Positions 25,330 to 34,765 of a DNA stretch of 64,000 bases are shown here, piece by piece. The notes under the pieces were generated by a model that saw only the letters and a list, made by a program, of their open reading frames with translations, was not told the DNA's origin and did not search any database. The position numbers and the translations under genes are program-made. Each line of letters begins with the position of its first letter. The first letter of the stretch is position 1. Origin of the DNA: DATEMU01 sp964414585 (GTDB lineage Bacteria; Planctomycetota; Phycisphaerae; UBA1845; UTPLA1); assembly GCA_964414585.1 (NCBI GenBank), contig CAYPXR010000006.1, forward strand, positions 122,117-186,116, read 5' to 3'.

Positions 25330-26973
25330 ATGGCTCAAAAAACGGGATTGACCTGGCGGCAGCTTTTGTTGTGGGTTGTCAACCGAAACCCCACATACCT
25401 CATTAGCGCCTGTCTGATGGCGGTGGGCTCTCGACTCCTGCTGGTCGGGCCGTCTGATACCACGGGGGACATCAAGCTCATCCTTGCCACTCTCGCCGTG
25501 TTGCAGTTTTACGAATGGTCGGTCGCGGGCATTCTGCTGGTCCTGCACCGTGCGGGGAGATCTCCTGAAGACCGGCCGTCGCTGCTCCTGGTGGCAAGTT
25601 TGTTTTGGACCGGGCCGATGGCGGCGACGATCGAGATGACGGCTTTGCGACCGACGCTGGGAACGTGCCTCGCGGCGGGGGGCTGTTTGATCGCCATCGG
25701 TGAAATGAGGTTGTCCCTCAAAGCCCTGGAGATTCGATTAAGCAGGGCTGGTCAGATCGTCGCGGGCTCGTGCTTCGCCCTCCTCACGATTGCCGCACCG
25801 CTCTTGAAGATCCCCGAATCCAATTCAGGCCTGAATGAGCTCTACCTCTATGCGAGCTGGTGGGTGCTCGCGGGACTGGTCGTCGGATGCCTTGCCGCGC
25901 TTCGATCGTATTCGAGCCCGACGACGGAGTCCGCCTTCGTATCATCTTGGAAGCCGGAAGCATTGTTCCTGGCGATCACCGTCGCGGCGACGGGCGTCCA
26001 CTTGATCGGAATGAATTATGGGTTCTTCTGCCATGCGTCGGCGTTTTATTCCGCCCCGGTGATGGTGGCGATATCGTTCGTCGGATTCGCGTGCGTTCTC
26101 AACTCGTTTGCCCTGTACAGATTCGCCATGGCCGCGTTCATGCTTCTGCCGGCCGTCGCCATTGTCTTGGCCCTGCGGCCTTTCAGCCCGGAAGTGCCGG
26201 TTGACAAGCTGCCGGTGTGGCTTCGCGATCCGGCGATTGCGATATCCACGATCTCCGGCGTCACTTGGTGGTTCGGATATCAGCGGCATCGTCACCGATT
26301 GCTGCTTCATTCCGGATGCGTTGCGCTGGCCTTCGCCGCCCTTCGCGTGCTGCATGGGCCGATCGACGCGACTGTGGTCATCGAATCCATGAAGGTGCCG
26401 GTTCTTGCCTACGGCTTCGCGGTCTATTTCATGGTGATGGCCTGGATGCTCGGATCACGACTGGAAGCACTGGCCGCGACGGGCATACAGTTCGTGGCGA
26501 CGGCGGTAATGGTGTACCAGCAATCGGCCGCTTCCGGATTGATCGTCAGCCTGGCGGCCGGGTGGAGCGCCTGGCTCGCGGTGCACCTTCTGTTTCGGCG
26601 ACCGATGTGGTTTGTGCGCATCGCGCCAGTGGCTTTTCTTGCGATCTTTCCGTGGACATTCGATGTGACGCCGATGTACCGAGATCAGATCGCGATGCAT
26701 TCCGCGGTCCTGGTCGTCGTTCTGTTGGTCGCGGGACAAATCTGGCGCTGGACGCGCTATCGATCCGTCGCCGTGCTCGTCGCGGCAGGACACGGTCTCG
26801 CGTTCGGCGCAGGTCGAACCCTGCACAGCGCGCGACTGGAGGCGGTCCTGCTGGTGCTCGCCGGCTTCGCCGTGCTTGCAATCGGGGCGATGATCAGTTG
26901 GCATAAGTCCGTGTTGCTAAATGCGATGATGAGGAAAGAGGATTACATTGAGCCCGAGCCGCCGACGATATGA
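25330..26973 (+). CDS. Polytopic integral membrane protein, unknown function
   Basis: The 547-residue product is almost wholly hydrophobic with roughly 14 membrane segments (for example YLISACLMAVGSRLLLVG, ILATLAVLQFYEW, GLVVGCLAALRSY, and the last LVLAGFAVLAIGAMISW). There is no transporter or glycosyltransferase motif that I can name. AGGAG lies eight bases before the ATG, and a good promoter precedes it. It stands alone. Similar many-helix proteins in this phylum are often of unknown function. Confidence 0.75.
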   Translation: MAQKTGLTWRQLLLWVVNRNPTYLISACLMAVGSRLLLVGPSDTTGDIKLILATLAVLQFYEWSVAGILLVLHRAGRSPEDRPSLLLVASLFWTGPMAATIEMTALRPTLGTCLAAGGCLIAIGEMRLSLKALEIRLSRAGQIVAGSCFALLTIAAPLLKIPESNSGLNELYLYASWWVLAGLVVGCLAALRSYSSPTTESAFVSSWKPEALFLAITVAATGVHLIGMNYGFFCHASAFYSAPVMVAISFVGFACVLNSFALYRFAMAAFMLLPAVAIVLALRPFSPEVPVDKLPVWLRDPAIAISTISGVTWWFGYQRHRHRLLLHSGCVALAFAALRVLHGPIDATVVIESMKVPVLAYGFAVYFMVMAWMLGSRLEALAATGIQFVATAVMVYQQSAASGLIVSLAAGWSAWLAVHLLFRRPMWFVRIAPVAFLAIFPWTFDVTPMYRDQIAMHSAVLVVVLLVAGQIWRWTRYRSVAVLVAAGHGLAFGAGRTLHSARLEAVLLVLAGFAVLAIGAMISWHKSVLLNAMMRKEDYIEPEPPTI

Positions 26974-27157
26974 TTCAAATTAAGAGCCGGGGTATGTTTC
27001 TCGTTATTCACGCGGACGGTCAAAGCCGTGGATCGACGGGTTCGCTTGGCCCTACATCCATTGTCAGTGCGCGAGCGAATTCTACCATGGCTATCTATTC
27101 GGCGAGCTTCAATAGTCGTGTCTCGGAATAGAACATCTGGTTCATCGGTTGTTGATT

Positions 27158-28615
27158 TTATTGATGAAGTCGTGCTTCGAAAACGTGAGGTAAGGGCGTC
27201 TCAGGAGAAGGCTCGCGGTTAAAACTGCGGATAAGCTCGCTACGGGAAAAATGCCCCACGGAGAGCAGCCGAATGACGGTGTCGTTAAGAAAATTCTCCC
27301 AAGCCCAGCGTTGTCCCCAAGGAAAGCATGTGGCCTCCACCGCGCGAGGCGACCAACCATCCTTCGCTCCAGCCTCAATTTGTTTTCGCAGCCATCTAAA
27401 AAACTCCAGCCGCTTCTTCAGCGCTTCGTGCGGCGCCTGTCGAATAACCAATCCGGGCAAATCGGGAATATCCTGCCGAAGCGAATAAACATGACCGTGG
27501 CCCTCAACAAGGATTTCAATCGGCATGGACAGAAGAGATTCGAGTGAAGCGATCCACCGTTCACTGTCGACGTCAGGATTGGGAGTAGCGAAGTAGCTGC
27601 CCATAAAGGCGTCGCCAGCAAGAAGGAGCTTATGTTCGGGATCGTACAGGCTTACATGGTCGGACGAATGGCCCGGCGTGGACACCACGCGAACCGAACC
27701 GTGATGCGTCCTTAATGAATCACCAAGCTCGTGGACCTCGATGTTCAGCGGCGAAGGTTGACCGATGATCCATCGGCGTGCCAAAGGCAGTTTTCCAAAC
27801 CGGTAGATCAGTTGTAAAGTTTCTTTCGTAAGAAACACCGGTGCGCCCGTCGCCCTTGCCAGCCAATCAAGATTGCCGATGTGTTCCTCATGATGATGCG
27901 TTGCGACGATTGCCGCGAGTGGGCTCTTCAAATTGCCGATATGGCGTCTCAGCGATCCCCGCATGTTTGACGAACCAGGATCGACGGCGACACCGTCATA
28001 TACGATCATCAAAAACTGTTCACCGAAAAGGATAGGAATCAGGTCGCTGGGGCCTCCGCCCAGAAAACAAAGTGACAATCGTCCGTCGAGCAAGACGACT
28101 TTTCGACGCCGATATTGAACATGGGTTGACAGATTTTCTGAGAGTCTCCTTGCGTATGCAGCCATAGCCAAGGGCAAGTGCAGAACTCCACCCGTCGCCC
28201 GGCATGCCCAGAATGCTTTCCAATCAGCCGCGCGCCGGACTAGGTCAGGCCTGCTCGATTGGCAGGCACCTCCGCGGCAACGGCTTAGCGCGTAACGATT
28301 CCGCGCGAGCCAGCGATACGCGCGATCGCCGATCCAATACAGCCCCGGCAGCTTTCCGGCGGTACCAATAAGACGTGTCCAAGGAGAAAGCTGCGCAAGC
28401 GTTGCGACTGCGCGCCAACCTCGAGTGATATTGCCGTCTGGTCCGACGACATGTAAGTCCTCCAGACAGTCCGAGAGGGTTGTGCCGGCGGGCACTAGTT
28501 CGGCACGAATCGGCAAAGGCTCCACACGGCAATGACGATCAAGTATTTTCAGCCACGCTACGCCGGCCTGACAAATCTCGCATTGATCGTCGTAATAGAC
28601 TTGGTAGTCGGACAT
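27158..28615 (-). CDS. DCC-type thioredoxin-like domain fused to metallo-beta-lactamase-fold hydrolase
   Basis: The 485-residue product joins two families. Residues 1-115 are a DUF393/DCC domain: VYYDDQCEICQAG gives the D-x-x-C-x-x-C redox motif. From about residue 180 a metallo-beta-lactamase fold follows: ATHHHEEHIGNLDWL (metal-binding H-x-H-x-E-H, with Glu in place of the usual Asp), VVSTPGHSSDHVSLYD, LLAGDAFMGSYF and VEGHGHVYSL. A Cys-rich stretch (ALSRCRGGACQS) lies between. Expression would put a disulfide-type redox site beside a metallohydrolase. It lies 42 bp after cstA. Role unknown; the fusion is read directly. Confidence 0.8.
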   Translation of the reverse strand: MSDYQVYYDDQCEICQAGVAWLKILDRHCRVEPLPIRAELVPAGTTLSDCLEDLHVVGPDGNITRGWRAVATLAQLSPWTRLIGTAGKLPGLYWIGDRAYRWLARNRYALSRCRGGACQSSRPDLVRRAADWKAFWACRATGGVLHLPLAMAAYARRLSENLSTHVQYRRRKVVLLDGRLSLCFLGGGPSDLIPILFGEQFLMIVYDGVAVDPGSSNMRGSLRRHIGNLKSPLAAIVATHHHEEHIGNLDWLARATGAPVFLTKETLQLIYRFGKLPLARRWIIGQPSPLNIEVHELGDSLRTHHGSVRVVSTPGHSSDHVSLYDPEHKLLLAGDAFMGSYFATPNPDVDSERWIASLESLLSMPIEILVEGHGHVYSLRQDIPDLPGLVIRQAPHEALKKRLEFFRWLRKQIEAGAKDGWSPRAVEATCFPWGQRWAWENFLNDTVIRLLSVGHFSRSELIRSFNREPSPETPLPHVFEARLHQ

Positions 28616-28657
28616 GGTACTTCGAACCGACATTGCGTGATCGAGTCCAGGCACAAC

Positions 28658-30679
28658 TTACGTTGTCGTCTGCGCGACAAGTGGTTTCAAGCCGCCGGAC
28701 AGAATGCTCCACCACTTCCGTGCTGCGTCGAGGGCGATGACCGCCGTGAGGGCGAGCATGATTCCGGCCAGGACGCACATCAGCTTGAGCAGGAAGACCT
28801 GGTCGGGCGGGGCCGTCGCGGTCTGGGCCCACCAATTTTGGATGTTCAGGACGCCCGCAGTGAAGACGGTGATGATCACGACGACGAAGGGGATGCCGGT
28901 GCAGAGGGCGTACTTGCGCTTCGGGGCGTGGTTGAGCAGATACGTCGTGCCAACGGCGAGGGCGATCGACGCGAGGAGCTGGTTGGCGATGCCGAGCATG
29001 CCCCAGAGCGTCTTGAGTTCGCCGCGATAGAGCAGGTAGCCCCAACCGAAGCAGACGGCGACGCTCATGAAGATGTTCATGAACCAGTGGGGGCGGCGAG
29101 CGGACGGACCGGCGGCGTACGATGCCACGAGTTCGTCGTCCGCGGCGGGCAGACTTGAGGCTCGCCCAGTCGAGTCTTTGACTTGAGACCTGAGGCTTGA
29201 GGAAGGGGCGGCGGAAACGGTATTCGTGGCACCACCAAAGCCGTTGATCGTTTCCTGAAAGACGAAGCGGGCCACGCGCGTGCCGGTCTCCAGCAGCGTC
29301 AGGATGAAGAGCGCCTCGAACATGATGACGAAGTGGTACCAGTAGGCCATCAGTTCCTTCATGCCGGGGAAGGTGGAGAAGACTTTGGCCATGCCGACGG
29401 CAAGGGTGACGGCGCCGCCGACGCGGCCGGCGAGATGTTCTTTCGTGCCGGCTTCCAGCGAGGCGAGTTCCTTGGGGCGGAGGTCCCAAGGCAGGGATTG
29501 AGGGATTGAGGGATTAAGGGATTGAGGGGAGGGAGAGTGTTGCGCGACGAAATCGGCGTACTTGGCCTGGCGCGCGGGGGTGTCCTGGGCGATGTTGATC
29601 GCGAAGTAGTCGCCGGGCTCCAGCGCGCACGCCGCGATGAGGGCGGTCACGGCGATGAAGCCTTCGAGCACCATCGCGCCGTAGCCGATCGGGCGGATGT
29701 GGGATTCCTTCATGATCATCTTCGGCGTCGTGCCGCTGGCGATGAGCGAGTGGAAACCGGAGATCGCGCCGCACATGATAACGATGCAGACGAAGGGCCA
29801 GACGGCTCCATAGACGACGGGGCCGCCGCCGGAGATGAAGGGCGTCGTCGCGGGCATCTTCAGCGTCGGCGCGGCGGCGAAGATGCCGACGGCCAGGACG
29901 ATCATCACGCTGATCTTCATGTAGCTCGACAGGTAGTCGCGCGGGCACATCAGCACCCAGACGGGCAGGATCGACGCAATCGCCGCGTAGATCGGCAGCA
30001 TCAGCGAGAGCGTCCTGGGGTGGAAGAGAAGCGAATGGGCCCAGCTTGAATTGGCGAAGGGCTGACCGAGGAAGACGCCGGCGAGGACGATGGTGACGCC
30101 GATGATGGAGGCCTCGGCGACTTTGCCGGGGCGAATCTTGTACATCCACAGACCGGTGAGCAGGGCGGCGGGGATGGTGACGATGATCGTGAACATGCCC
30201 CACGAACTTTCCGCGAGGGCGTTGACGACGACGAGCGCGACGCTGGCAAGGGTGCAGACGATGATGAAGAGCGTCGCGATGGAAGTCGTCACGCCGGAGA
30301 GCGGGCCGATGTTCTGTCGGGCAATCTGTGGAAGCGACAAACCATTCTGCCGGACGGAGGCCCAGAGAATGACGAAGTCGTGAACCGCGCCGGCCAGGCA
30401 CGCGCCGACGACGATCCAGACGAAGCCGGGTGCATAGCCCCACTGCGCGGCGAGGACGGGGCCGATGAGCGGGCCGGGACCGGCGATGGCGGCGAAATGG
30501 TGGCCGAAGAGGACCCACTTATTGGTCGGGTGGTAATCGACGCCGTCTTTGAGGCGGTGGGCGGGCGTGACGCGCCGGTCGTCGAGCATGGCGACTTTGG
30601 CGGCGAGGAACGCGCCGTAAAGGCGGTAAGCGACGGCGAAGGAGGCCAGTGAACCAACGATGAGCCAGAGCGAGTTCAC
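28658..30679 (-). CDS. cstA: CstA-family pyruvate/peptide transporter with two low-complexity inserts
   Basis: The 673-residue product has about 16 membrane helices and CstA hallmarks: PTNKWVLFGHHFAAIAGPGP near the N-terminus, then GAVHDFVILWASVRQNGLSL and ISGFHSLIASGTTPKM. CstA proteins import pyruvate or peptides and belong to the carbon-starvation response. Two hydrophilic loops contain inserted low-complexity text: SPSPQSLNPSIPQS (from an 8-bp repeat) and SSSLRSQVKDSTGRASSL (from an 18-bp dispersed element), both in frame. The GTG at 30679 gives the family-like N-terminus; TTG at 30694 is possible. The DCC-MBL gene follows. Confidence 0.9.
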   Translation of the reverse strand: MNSLWLIVGSLASFAVAYRLYGAFLAAKVAMLDDRRVTPAHRLKDGVDYHPTNKWVLFGHHFAAIAGPGPLIGPVLAAQWGYAPGFVWIVVGACLAGAVHDFVILWASVRQNGLSLPQIARQNIGPLSGVTTSIATLFIIVCTLASVALVVVNALAESSWGMFTIIVTIPAALLTGLWMYKIRPGKVAEASIIGVTIVLAGVFLGQPFANSSWAHSLLFHPRTLSLMLPIYAAIASILPVWVLMCPRDYLSSYMKISVMIVLAVGIFAAAPTLKMPATTPFISGGGPVVYGAVWPFVCIVIMCGAISGFHSLIASGTTPKMIMKESHIRPIGYGAMVLEGFIAVTALIAACALEPGDYFAINIAQDTPARQAKYADFVAQHSPSPQSLNPSIPQSLPWDLRPKELASLEAGTKEHLAGRVGGAVTLAVGMAKVFSTFPGMKELMAYWYHFVIMFEALFILTLLETGTRVARFVFQETINGFGGATNTVSAAPSSSLRSQVKDSTGRASSLPAADDELVASYAAGPSARRPHWFMNIFMSVAVCFGWGYLLYRGELKTLWGMLGIANQLLASIALAVGTTYLLNHAPKRKYALCTGIPFVVVIITVFTAGVLNIQNWWAQTATAPPDQVFLLKLMCVLAGIMLALTAVIALDAARKWWSILSGGLKPLVAQTTT
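29182..29199. repeat. Dispersed 18-bp element, copy 2 (in cstA)
   Basis: CTTGAGACCTGAGGCTTG is identical to 11673-11690 and lies in frame in a hydrophilic loop of CstA, within a longer CTTGAG-rich tract (29153-29201). Confidence 0.65.
29494..29525. repeat. Four tandem 8-bp units in cstA
   Basis: Four units of GGGATTGA (the third reads GGGATTAA) lie head to tail; because 24 bp encode eight residues, three units keep frame. The encoded Pro/Ser/Gln/Asn text lies in a loop of the transporter. Confidence 0.7.
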
Positions 30680-30867
30680 GATTTGATTATACAAAGGTGC
30701 GCGATGGGCGAGCAGGCCTCATCGGATGAGCCGCGAGCATTGCGTTGCGTTGGGAACATCACCGCACGTCCGCCCAACAAGCCCTTGAGAATCCGTCAGG
30801 AGAAAGCAGCGAGGGGCTTCCGCTCCAGGAGCGCCATGCGAAGAGTTATTGGGACCCATGGATTTGC

Positions 30868-30896
30868 TTGACGCAAAATGCTGCTTTTCGGACAAT
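30868..30896 (+). promoter_or_regulatory. Sigma-70-type promoter candidate
   Basis: TTGACG (30868-30873, 5 of 6) and GACAAT (30891-30896, 4 of 6) are spaced by 17 nt, about 120 bp before the lipoprotein hydrolase gene. No gene is seen in the rest of the 30680-31014 gap. Confidence 0.4.
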
Positions 30897-31014
30897 CGAT
30901 CTTTGCGAGGTTCGGGACCTACAATTCATCGAATGCCAGGAGGGAGCGGACCGTGTCGTCCGTTGAGGCAGGGATGCACCGTTTCGATCTGTGGGATTTT
31001 TCGGGTGCATCACC

Positions 31015-31761
31015 ATGTTTCGGCGGACACTTTGCCTTTGGTTGTTGGCTCTGACAACCGGTCTGACCCTTTATCTGGGGGCCTGCGGAAACGGAATCTT
31101 CGGAGGCGACGACGTCGAGCCGGGCGCCTGCGCCCTGGGGCCGACACTGCCTCTTCAACCTCAGGTGGTTCCATCGCGAGACGCCGCCAACCAGTTGAAG
31201 ATTTATCTGTTGAGGGGATTGGATAATGTCTATTCGCTCGGTCTCGACAAGCTTGCGTCGGAGATGGGCAAATTCAATTGTCAGCCCGTAATCGTGGAAT
31301 GGCCGTATTGGGATCTAGTGGTGCAACAGATCGTGACTGACGGCGCCACCTCGAAAGAAAACGCCAAGTATATGCTGGTCGGCCATAGCTACGGCGCGGA
31401 CGACGCCATCCGGACCGCCAACGTCATGAAGGAACATGGCATGGAAGTTCAGTTGCTCTTCCTGCTCGATGCCACGTCGCCGGACCCCATTCCGGACAAC
31501 GTCATCCATTGCATTCATTACTATGAACCGTGGCTCCCGGGAGACTTGTTTCCGGATTTCTTTTCGGGGAATCCCGTGGTTCCGGCGCCGGACAACACCC
31601 GCACCAAAATTGAAAACCTCATCTTCAGCCGCGAGACGCTCGGCGACGGCGTCGGATGCGCGGATCATTTCAGTATCGACGCGAACCAGCTTATGCACAA
31701 TCTCATCACCACCGAAGCGCTGAAGCTCATGACCGCCGACCCGGTCCCGACTGGGGGGTAA
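31015..31761 (+). CDS. Alpha/beta-hydrolase-like lipoprotein
   Basis: The 248-residue product has a lipoprotein signal ending in LYLGAC. The mature part contains a nucleophile-elbow motif, MLVGHSYGADDA (G-H-S-Y-G), and a short fold consistent with a thioesterase-like or lipase-like hydrolase: LLFLLDATSPD may hold the acidic residue and ADHFSID the His. Substrate unknown. Its 3' end overlaps the converging fusion gene by 35 bp, which is unusual and argues for a compact, evolved junction or for an inaccurate stop on one side. Confidence 0.65.
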   Translation: MFRRTLCLWLLALTTGLTLYLGACGNGIFGGDDVEPGACALGPTLPLQPQVVPSRDAANQLKIYLLRGLDNVYSLGLDKLASEMGKFNCQPVIVEWPYWDLVVQQIVTDGATSKENAKYMLVGHSYGADDAIRTANVMKEHGMEVQLLFLLDATSPDPIPDNVIHCIHYYEPWLPGDLFPDFFSGNPVVPAPDNTRTKIENLIFSRETLGDGVGCADHFSIDANQLMHNLITTEALKLMTADPVPTGG

Positions 31762-33865
31762 CGGGCACATCTGCATCGGTTTTATTCGCGCGTTGAACCG
31801 AAGACTCGGTGATCGTCGGCGCCCGCGCGGTGACCGGTTCTGGATCGCTGAGCGATTCGAGCTTCGCCAGGATTCCGTCGAGCATGGACTCGGCCTGCTC
31901 GCGGGTTCGGCAGGCAATTCGATACGTCAGCCCGAGTTCCAGCCGGCCATCCATCATGGTCGGACCCAACAGCAGCGGCATGACCGGGCCGGTCGGGCAG
32001 GCGCGGACGTAGCGCGTCACCTGCGGGGCGAGATCGGCGAAGCGGTGCGCATCAATATACATGGTGCTGACGCCGCCGCAGATGGGAAAGACGCGGCGAT
32101 AGCTGCGCCGTTCGTGTTTGACTGTTGCCAGCCACCACAACCAGCGGATGGCAAAGTAGCGCAGGTTGGTTTCCGCGACGGCCCGCGAAGGATTGGTCTT
32201 CAGGGTGCGAGTCTGTCGGGCCACATCCTTGACGAGTTCTTCCATTGAGACATCCGGCCGGCGCATTACCGCGAGGATGCTCGAAAGGCAGACGCCGAAA
32301 TCGCCGGCCTGTTCGGGCGGCAGATTCCGGCGGGCATTGACGACCGTGGCGATGGCGATGTAGCGGCGGCGGCGACTGACCAGTCGATCCTGGGTTTGTT
32401 CAGCGATCGTGGAAGCGAAGGCCGCCATCAAGGCGTCGTTGACGCCGACCTCCCGCCGCCGACAACCCGCGCTCAGACGTTCCATCAAATCCGGCGGCGC
32501 GGTCCGCAGGGCCACGGCCGTGTAATCGCCGCCGAGTCGCTCATCCGGCATCTTGTGTGCCCGGCGAATCTCGCGATGGCGCATGTTCAGCCGGATCTGC
32601 CCGATGATGTGATCGAGCACGCCTGTTTTTGGCCTCAGAGAGCGATTCAGCCGGGTCAAGCGTGTCGTCAGACGGGGCTCGTCCGTATCGGCGGGCAGAT
32701 TGAGATAGCGGCGCAAGACCGCCGACAGAACACGCTCGATGCCGTGTCCGTCGGAGATCACATGGTGATAGCACAGAACGATGTAATGCGCCTCTCCTCC
32801 GGCTTCGTTGAAGAGGGTCCAGCGAATCGGATGGTGGACCTCCCCGTGAAACGGTGTGTTAATCTCCTCGGACATGACCTCGGCCAGGCGGGCCTCGGCG
32901 CAGGGTCCTGGCGCTACTTCCTGAACGCGGATCACCTGGGGAGGGCGATATTCGTATTGGGTGTGAAAGTAGTTGACCGCAAGCTCGCCCAATTCGGCGT
33001 CCCGGGCGATTTGCCATGCGGCGTCTCGCAGCGCCTCCAGCCGCGCCGGACCCTGAACGCGCAAGGCGTGGACCGCGTTGTAAGGGTGCAGGCGATCCCA
33101 GCGGAGCATCGATTGCTGGAAGACATTGAAACGATACGGATATTGTCCGCCCGCCTTCCAGGCGCGGATCGGTGAATCCGGGGAGGTCTCGGTGCCGTCC
33201 ATGTGCGGCACGTGCGCCGGCATGCCGCTTCGAAAGAAGGGAATGAACCGGCCGATCTTTCGGCAATATTCGGCGTACGCCGGCCCCTTGGTTTCCAGGA
33301 GGAAGCGTTCCTCATTGCGCGCCTTGATGTGCATGAGCGCGATATGGATCGCCGCGATGAGAATCATGGTCGGACTGGGAAGGACCACCAACGAACAGAG
33401 CATGAGCAGGATGCTCAAGGAATAGATGGGGTGCCGGACCCAGGCGAACGGCCCCTGGATCAGGAGTTCGATCTTTTGCGTCGGATCGATGCCCATTCGC
33501 CATTGCCGGCCCATGTGGCGCCATGTCACCATCGAGAGCGCCAAACAAATGACCGCCAATCCCGCCGCGGCAAATCGGAACTTTAGAAGCGCCGGGCTCG
33601 AGGCGGTCGCCGCCGAAAGTACGACCTGGTCAAACCGACCGCTGAATCCCAGGCCGACTTTGATCGGGATGACAAACCAGCCCACGATGACCGGGACCCA
33701 AATGACCCACATGATCTTTTCCCGCCAGAGCGCGGGAACGAGGACTTTGCGAACGTGCCCGGCGTCCTGGCGCACCCGGCGGACCATTCGGCCGACGTAA
33801 TTCCAGTAGGCGAATACGGTCAGGCCGACGATGAGCGTCGGGATGTGCTGGATCGGTATGTTCAT
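31727..33865 (-). CDS. Membrane methyltransferase (PEMT-like) fused to an HHxxxDG acyltransferase/condensation-like domain
   Basis: The N-terminal about 220 residues have four to five membrane helices and a phospholipid/isoprenylcysteine methyltransferase-type motif: GPFAWVRHPIYS and KARNEERFLLE, which bind SAM. The remainder is a condensation/WS-DGAT-like acyltransferase with CYHHVISDGHG, i.e. the HHxxxDG catalytic motif, and a late GVSTMYID stretch. WS/DGAT enzymes make wax esters or triacylglycerols; condensation domains join acyl and amine groups. The joined pair suggests one enzyme that methylates and acylates a lipid. It is probably co-transcribed with the hexapeptide acyltransferase upstream (73 bp). 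Confidence 0.75.
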   Translation of the reverse strand: MNIPIQHIPTLIVGLTVFAYWNYVGRMVRRVRQDAGHVRKVLVPALWREKIMWVIWVPVIVGWFVIPIKVGLGFSGRFDQVVLSAATASSPALLKFRFAAAGLAVICLALSMVTWRHMGRQWRMGIDPTQKIELLIQGPFAWVRHPIYSLSILLMLCSLVVLPSPTMILIAAIHIALMHIKARNEERFLLETKGPAYAEYCRKIGRFIPFFRSGMPAHVPHMDGTETSPDSPIRAWKAGGQYPYRFNVFQQSMLRWDRLHPYNAVHALRVQGPARLEALRDAAWQIARDAELGELAVNYFHTQYEYRPPQVIRVQEVAPGPCAEARLAEVMSEEINTPFHGEVHHPIRWTLFNEAGGEAHYIVLCYHHVISDGHGIERVLSAVLRRYLNLPADTDEPRLTTRLTRLNRSLRPKTGVLDHIIGQIRLNMRHREIRRAHKMPDERLGGDYTAVALRTAPPDLMERLSAGCRRREVGVNDALMAAFASTIAEQTQDRLVSRRRRYIAIATVVNARRNLPPEQAGDFGVCLSSILAVMRRPDVSMEELVKDVARQTRTLKTNPSRAVAETNLRYFAIRWLWWLATVKHERRSYRRVFPICGGVSTMYIDAHRFADLAPQVTRYVRACPTGPVMPLLLGPTMMDGRLELGLTYRIACRTREQAESMLDGILAKLESLSDPEPVTARAPTITESSVQRANKTDADVPVTPQSGPGRRS

Positions 33866-33937
33866 CGTTTGTACAAGTGCGACATCGTATTTCGGTACGT
33901 TCCGCCCTTTCACCGGGCGATCGGCACTTCTTTTTTT

Positions 33938-34765
33938 TCAAGTCTGCGTTGAGAGTTCGGCCGGCTGTTCTTTCCCGGCTTTTGCCCCGCGCGCCATTCC
34001 CTTCTTATAGGCAGGTCGGCCGCCCCAGATTTCATTTTCGCCGATGATGACGCGGGGTTTGACGGCGGCGTACGGTTCGATGACCGCGCCGCGCTTGATG
34101 TGCACGCCGCAGGCGATCCCGGCGTAGGCGCCGATGCTGACGTCGTCTTCGATGACGACGTGATCGACGATAATGAAATCCAGCTCCTGCAAATGGCAGG
34201 AGATCGTCGAGCCGAAGCCGAGGGTGACGTTCTTGCCGATCTCCACGCCCCACGGATCAATGATGTTGGGATCGAGGAAGAAACTCGAACGAGTGCGGGG
34301 TCCGATGGTTTTCGCCAGCATCCATCGAAACGGCATGATGCTCGCCAGTTGTGACACAAAGATACCGGGAAACGGCGCGTGGAACCGCGCCTTGGTCAAG
34401 ACCGCGAGAAACGCGGCCAGGATGACGCTTCGGTCGATCGACTGGTCCGTGCGATAGACGCCGCTTTGCGGTCGAGGAAAAGGAAGTCGAACGACCACCA
34501 GCGTCAGGATGTAGGCGACGTTGAACAGGACGATGAAGTTTGTCACGGTCGTCGCAAAATTCCATGCCCCGGTCCAGGTCATTAACGTGTCCCACGAAAG
34601 GGCCCGGGCAAAATTCGTCCGCGACAGGACGAGAAGGGTCGCCGAAAGCGCGACGGCCCAGATCATGGTTCGGACCCAGATGTCCAGCAAAAGAAGGAAT
34701 TGGAGGCCGACGCTGGAATTGGGGTTCTTTGGAGTGGATGCCCGCCGAGCTTCGGTCTTCGACAT
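33938..34765 (-). CDS. Membrane-anchored hexapeptide (left-handed beta-helix) acyltransferase
   Basis: The 275-residue product has three or so membrane segments near the N-terminus (ILLLDIWVRTMIWAVALSA-type text and LFNVAYILTLVVV), then a hexapeptide-repeat domain (IDPWGVEIGKNVTLGFGSTI, VVIEDDVSIGAYAGIACGV, RGAVIEPYAAVKPRVIIGEN). Such domains form trimers that use acetyl- or acyl-CoA. The substrate is probably a lipid or polysaccharide precursor. It lies just upstream of the methyltransferase-acyltransferase fusion on the same strand. Confidence 0.75.
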   Translation of the reverse strand: MSKTEARRASTPKNPNSSVGLQFLLLLDIWVRTMIWAVALSATLLVLSRTNFARALSWDTLMTWTGAWNFATTVTNFIVLFNVAYILTLVVVRLPFPRPQSGVYRTDQSIDRSVILAAFLAVLTKARFHAPFPGIFVSQLASIMPFRWMLAKTIGPRTRSSFFLDPNIIDPWGVEIGKNVTLGFGSTISCHLQELDFIIVDHVVIEDDVSIGAYAGIACGVHIKRGAVIEPYAAVKPRVIIGENEIWGGRPAYKKGMARGAKAGKEQPAELSTQT

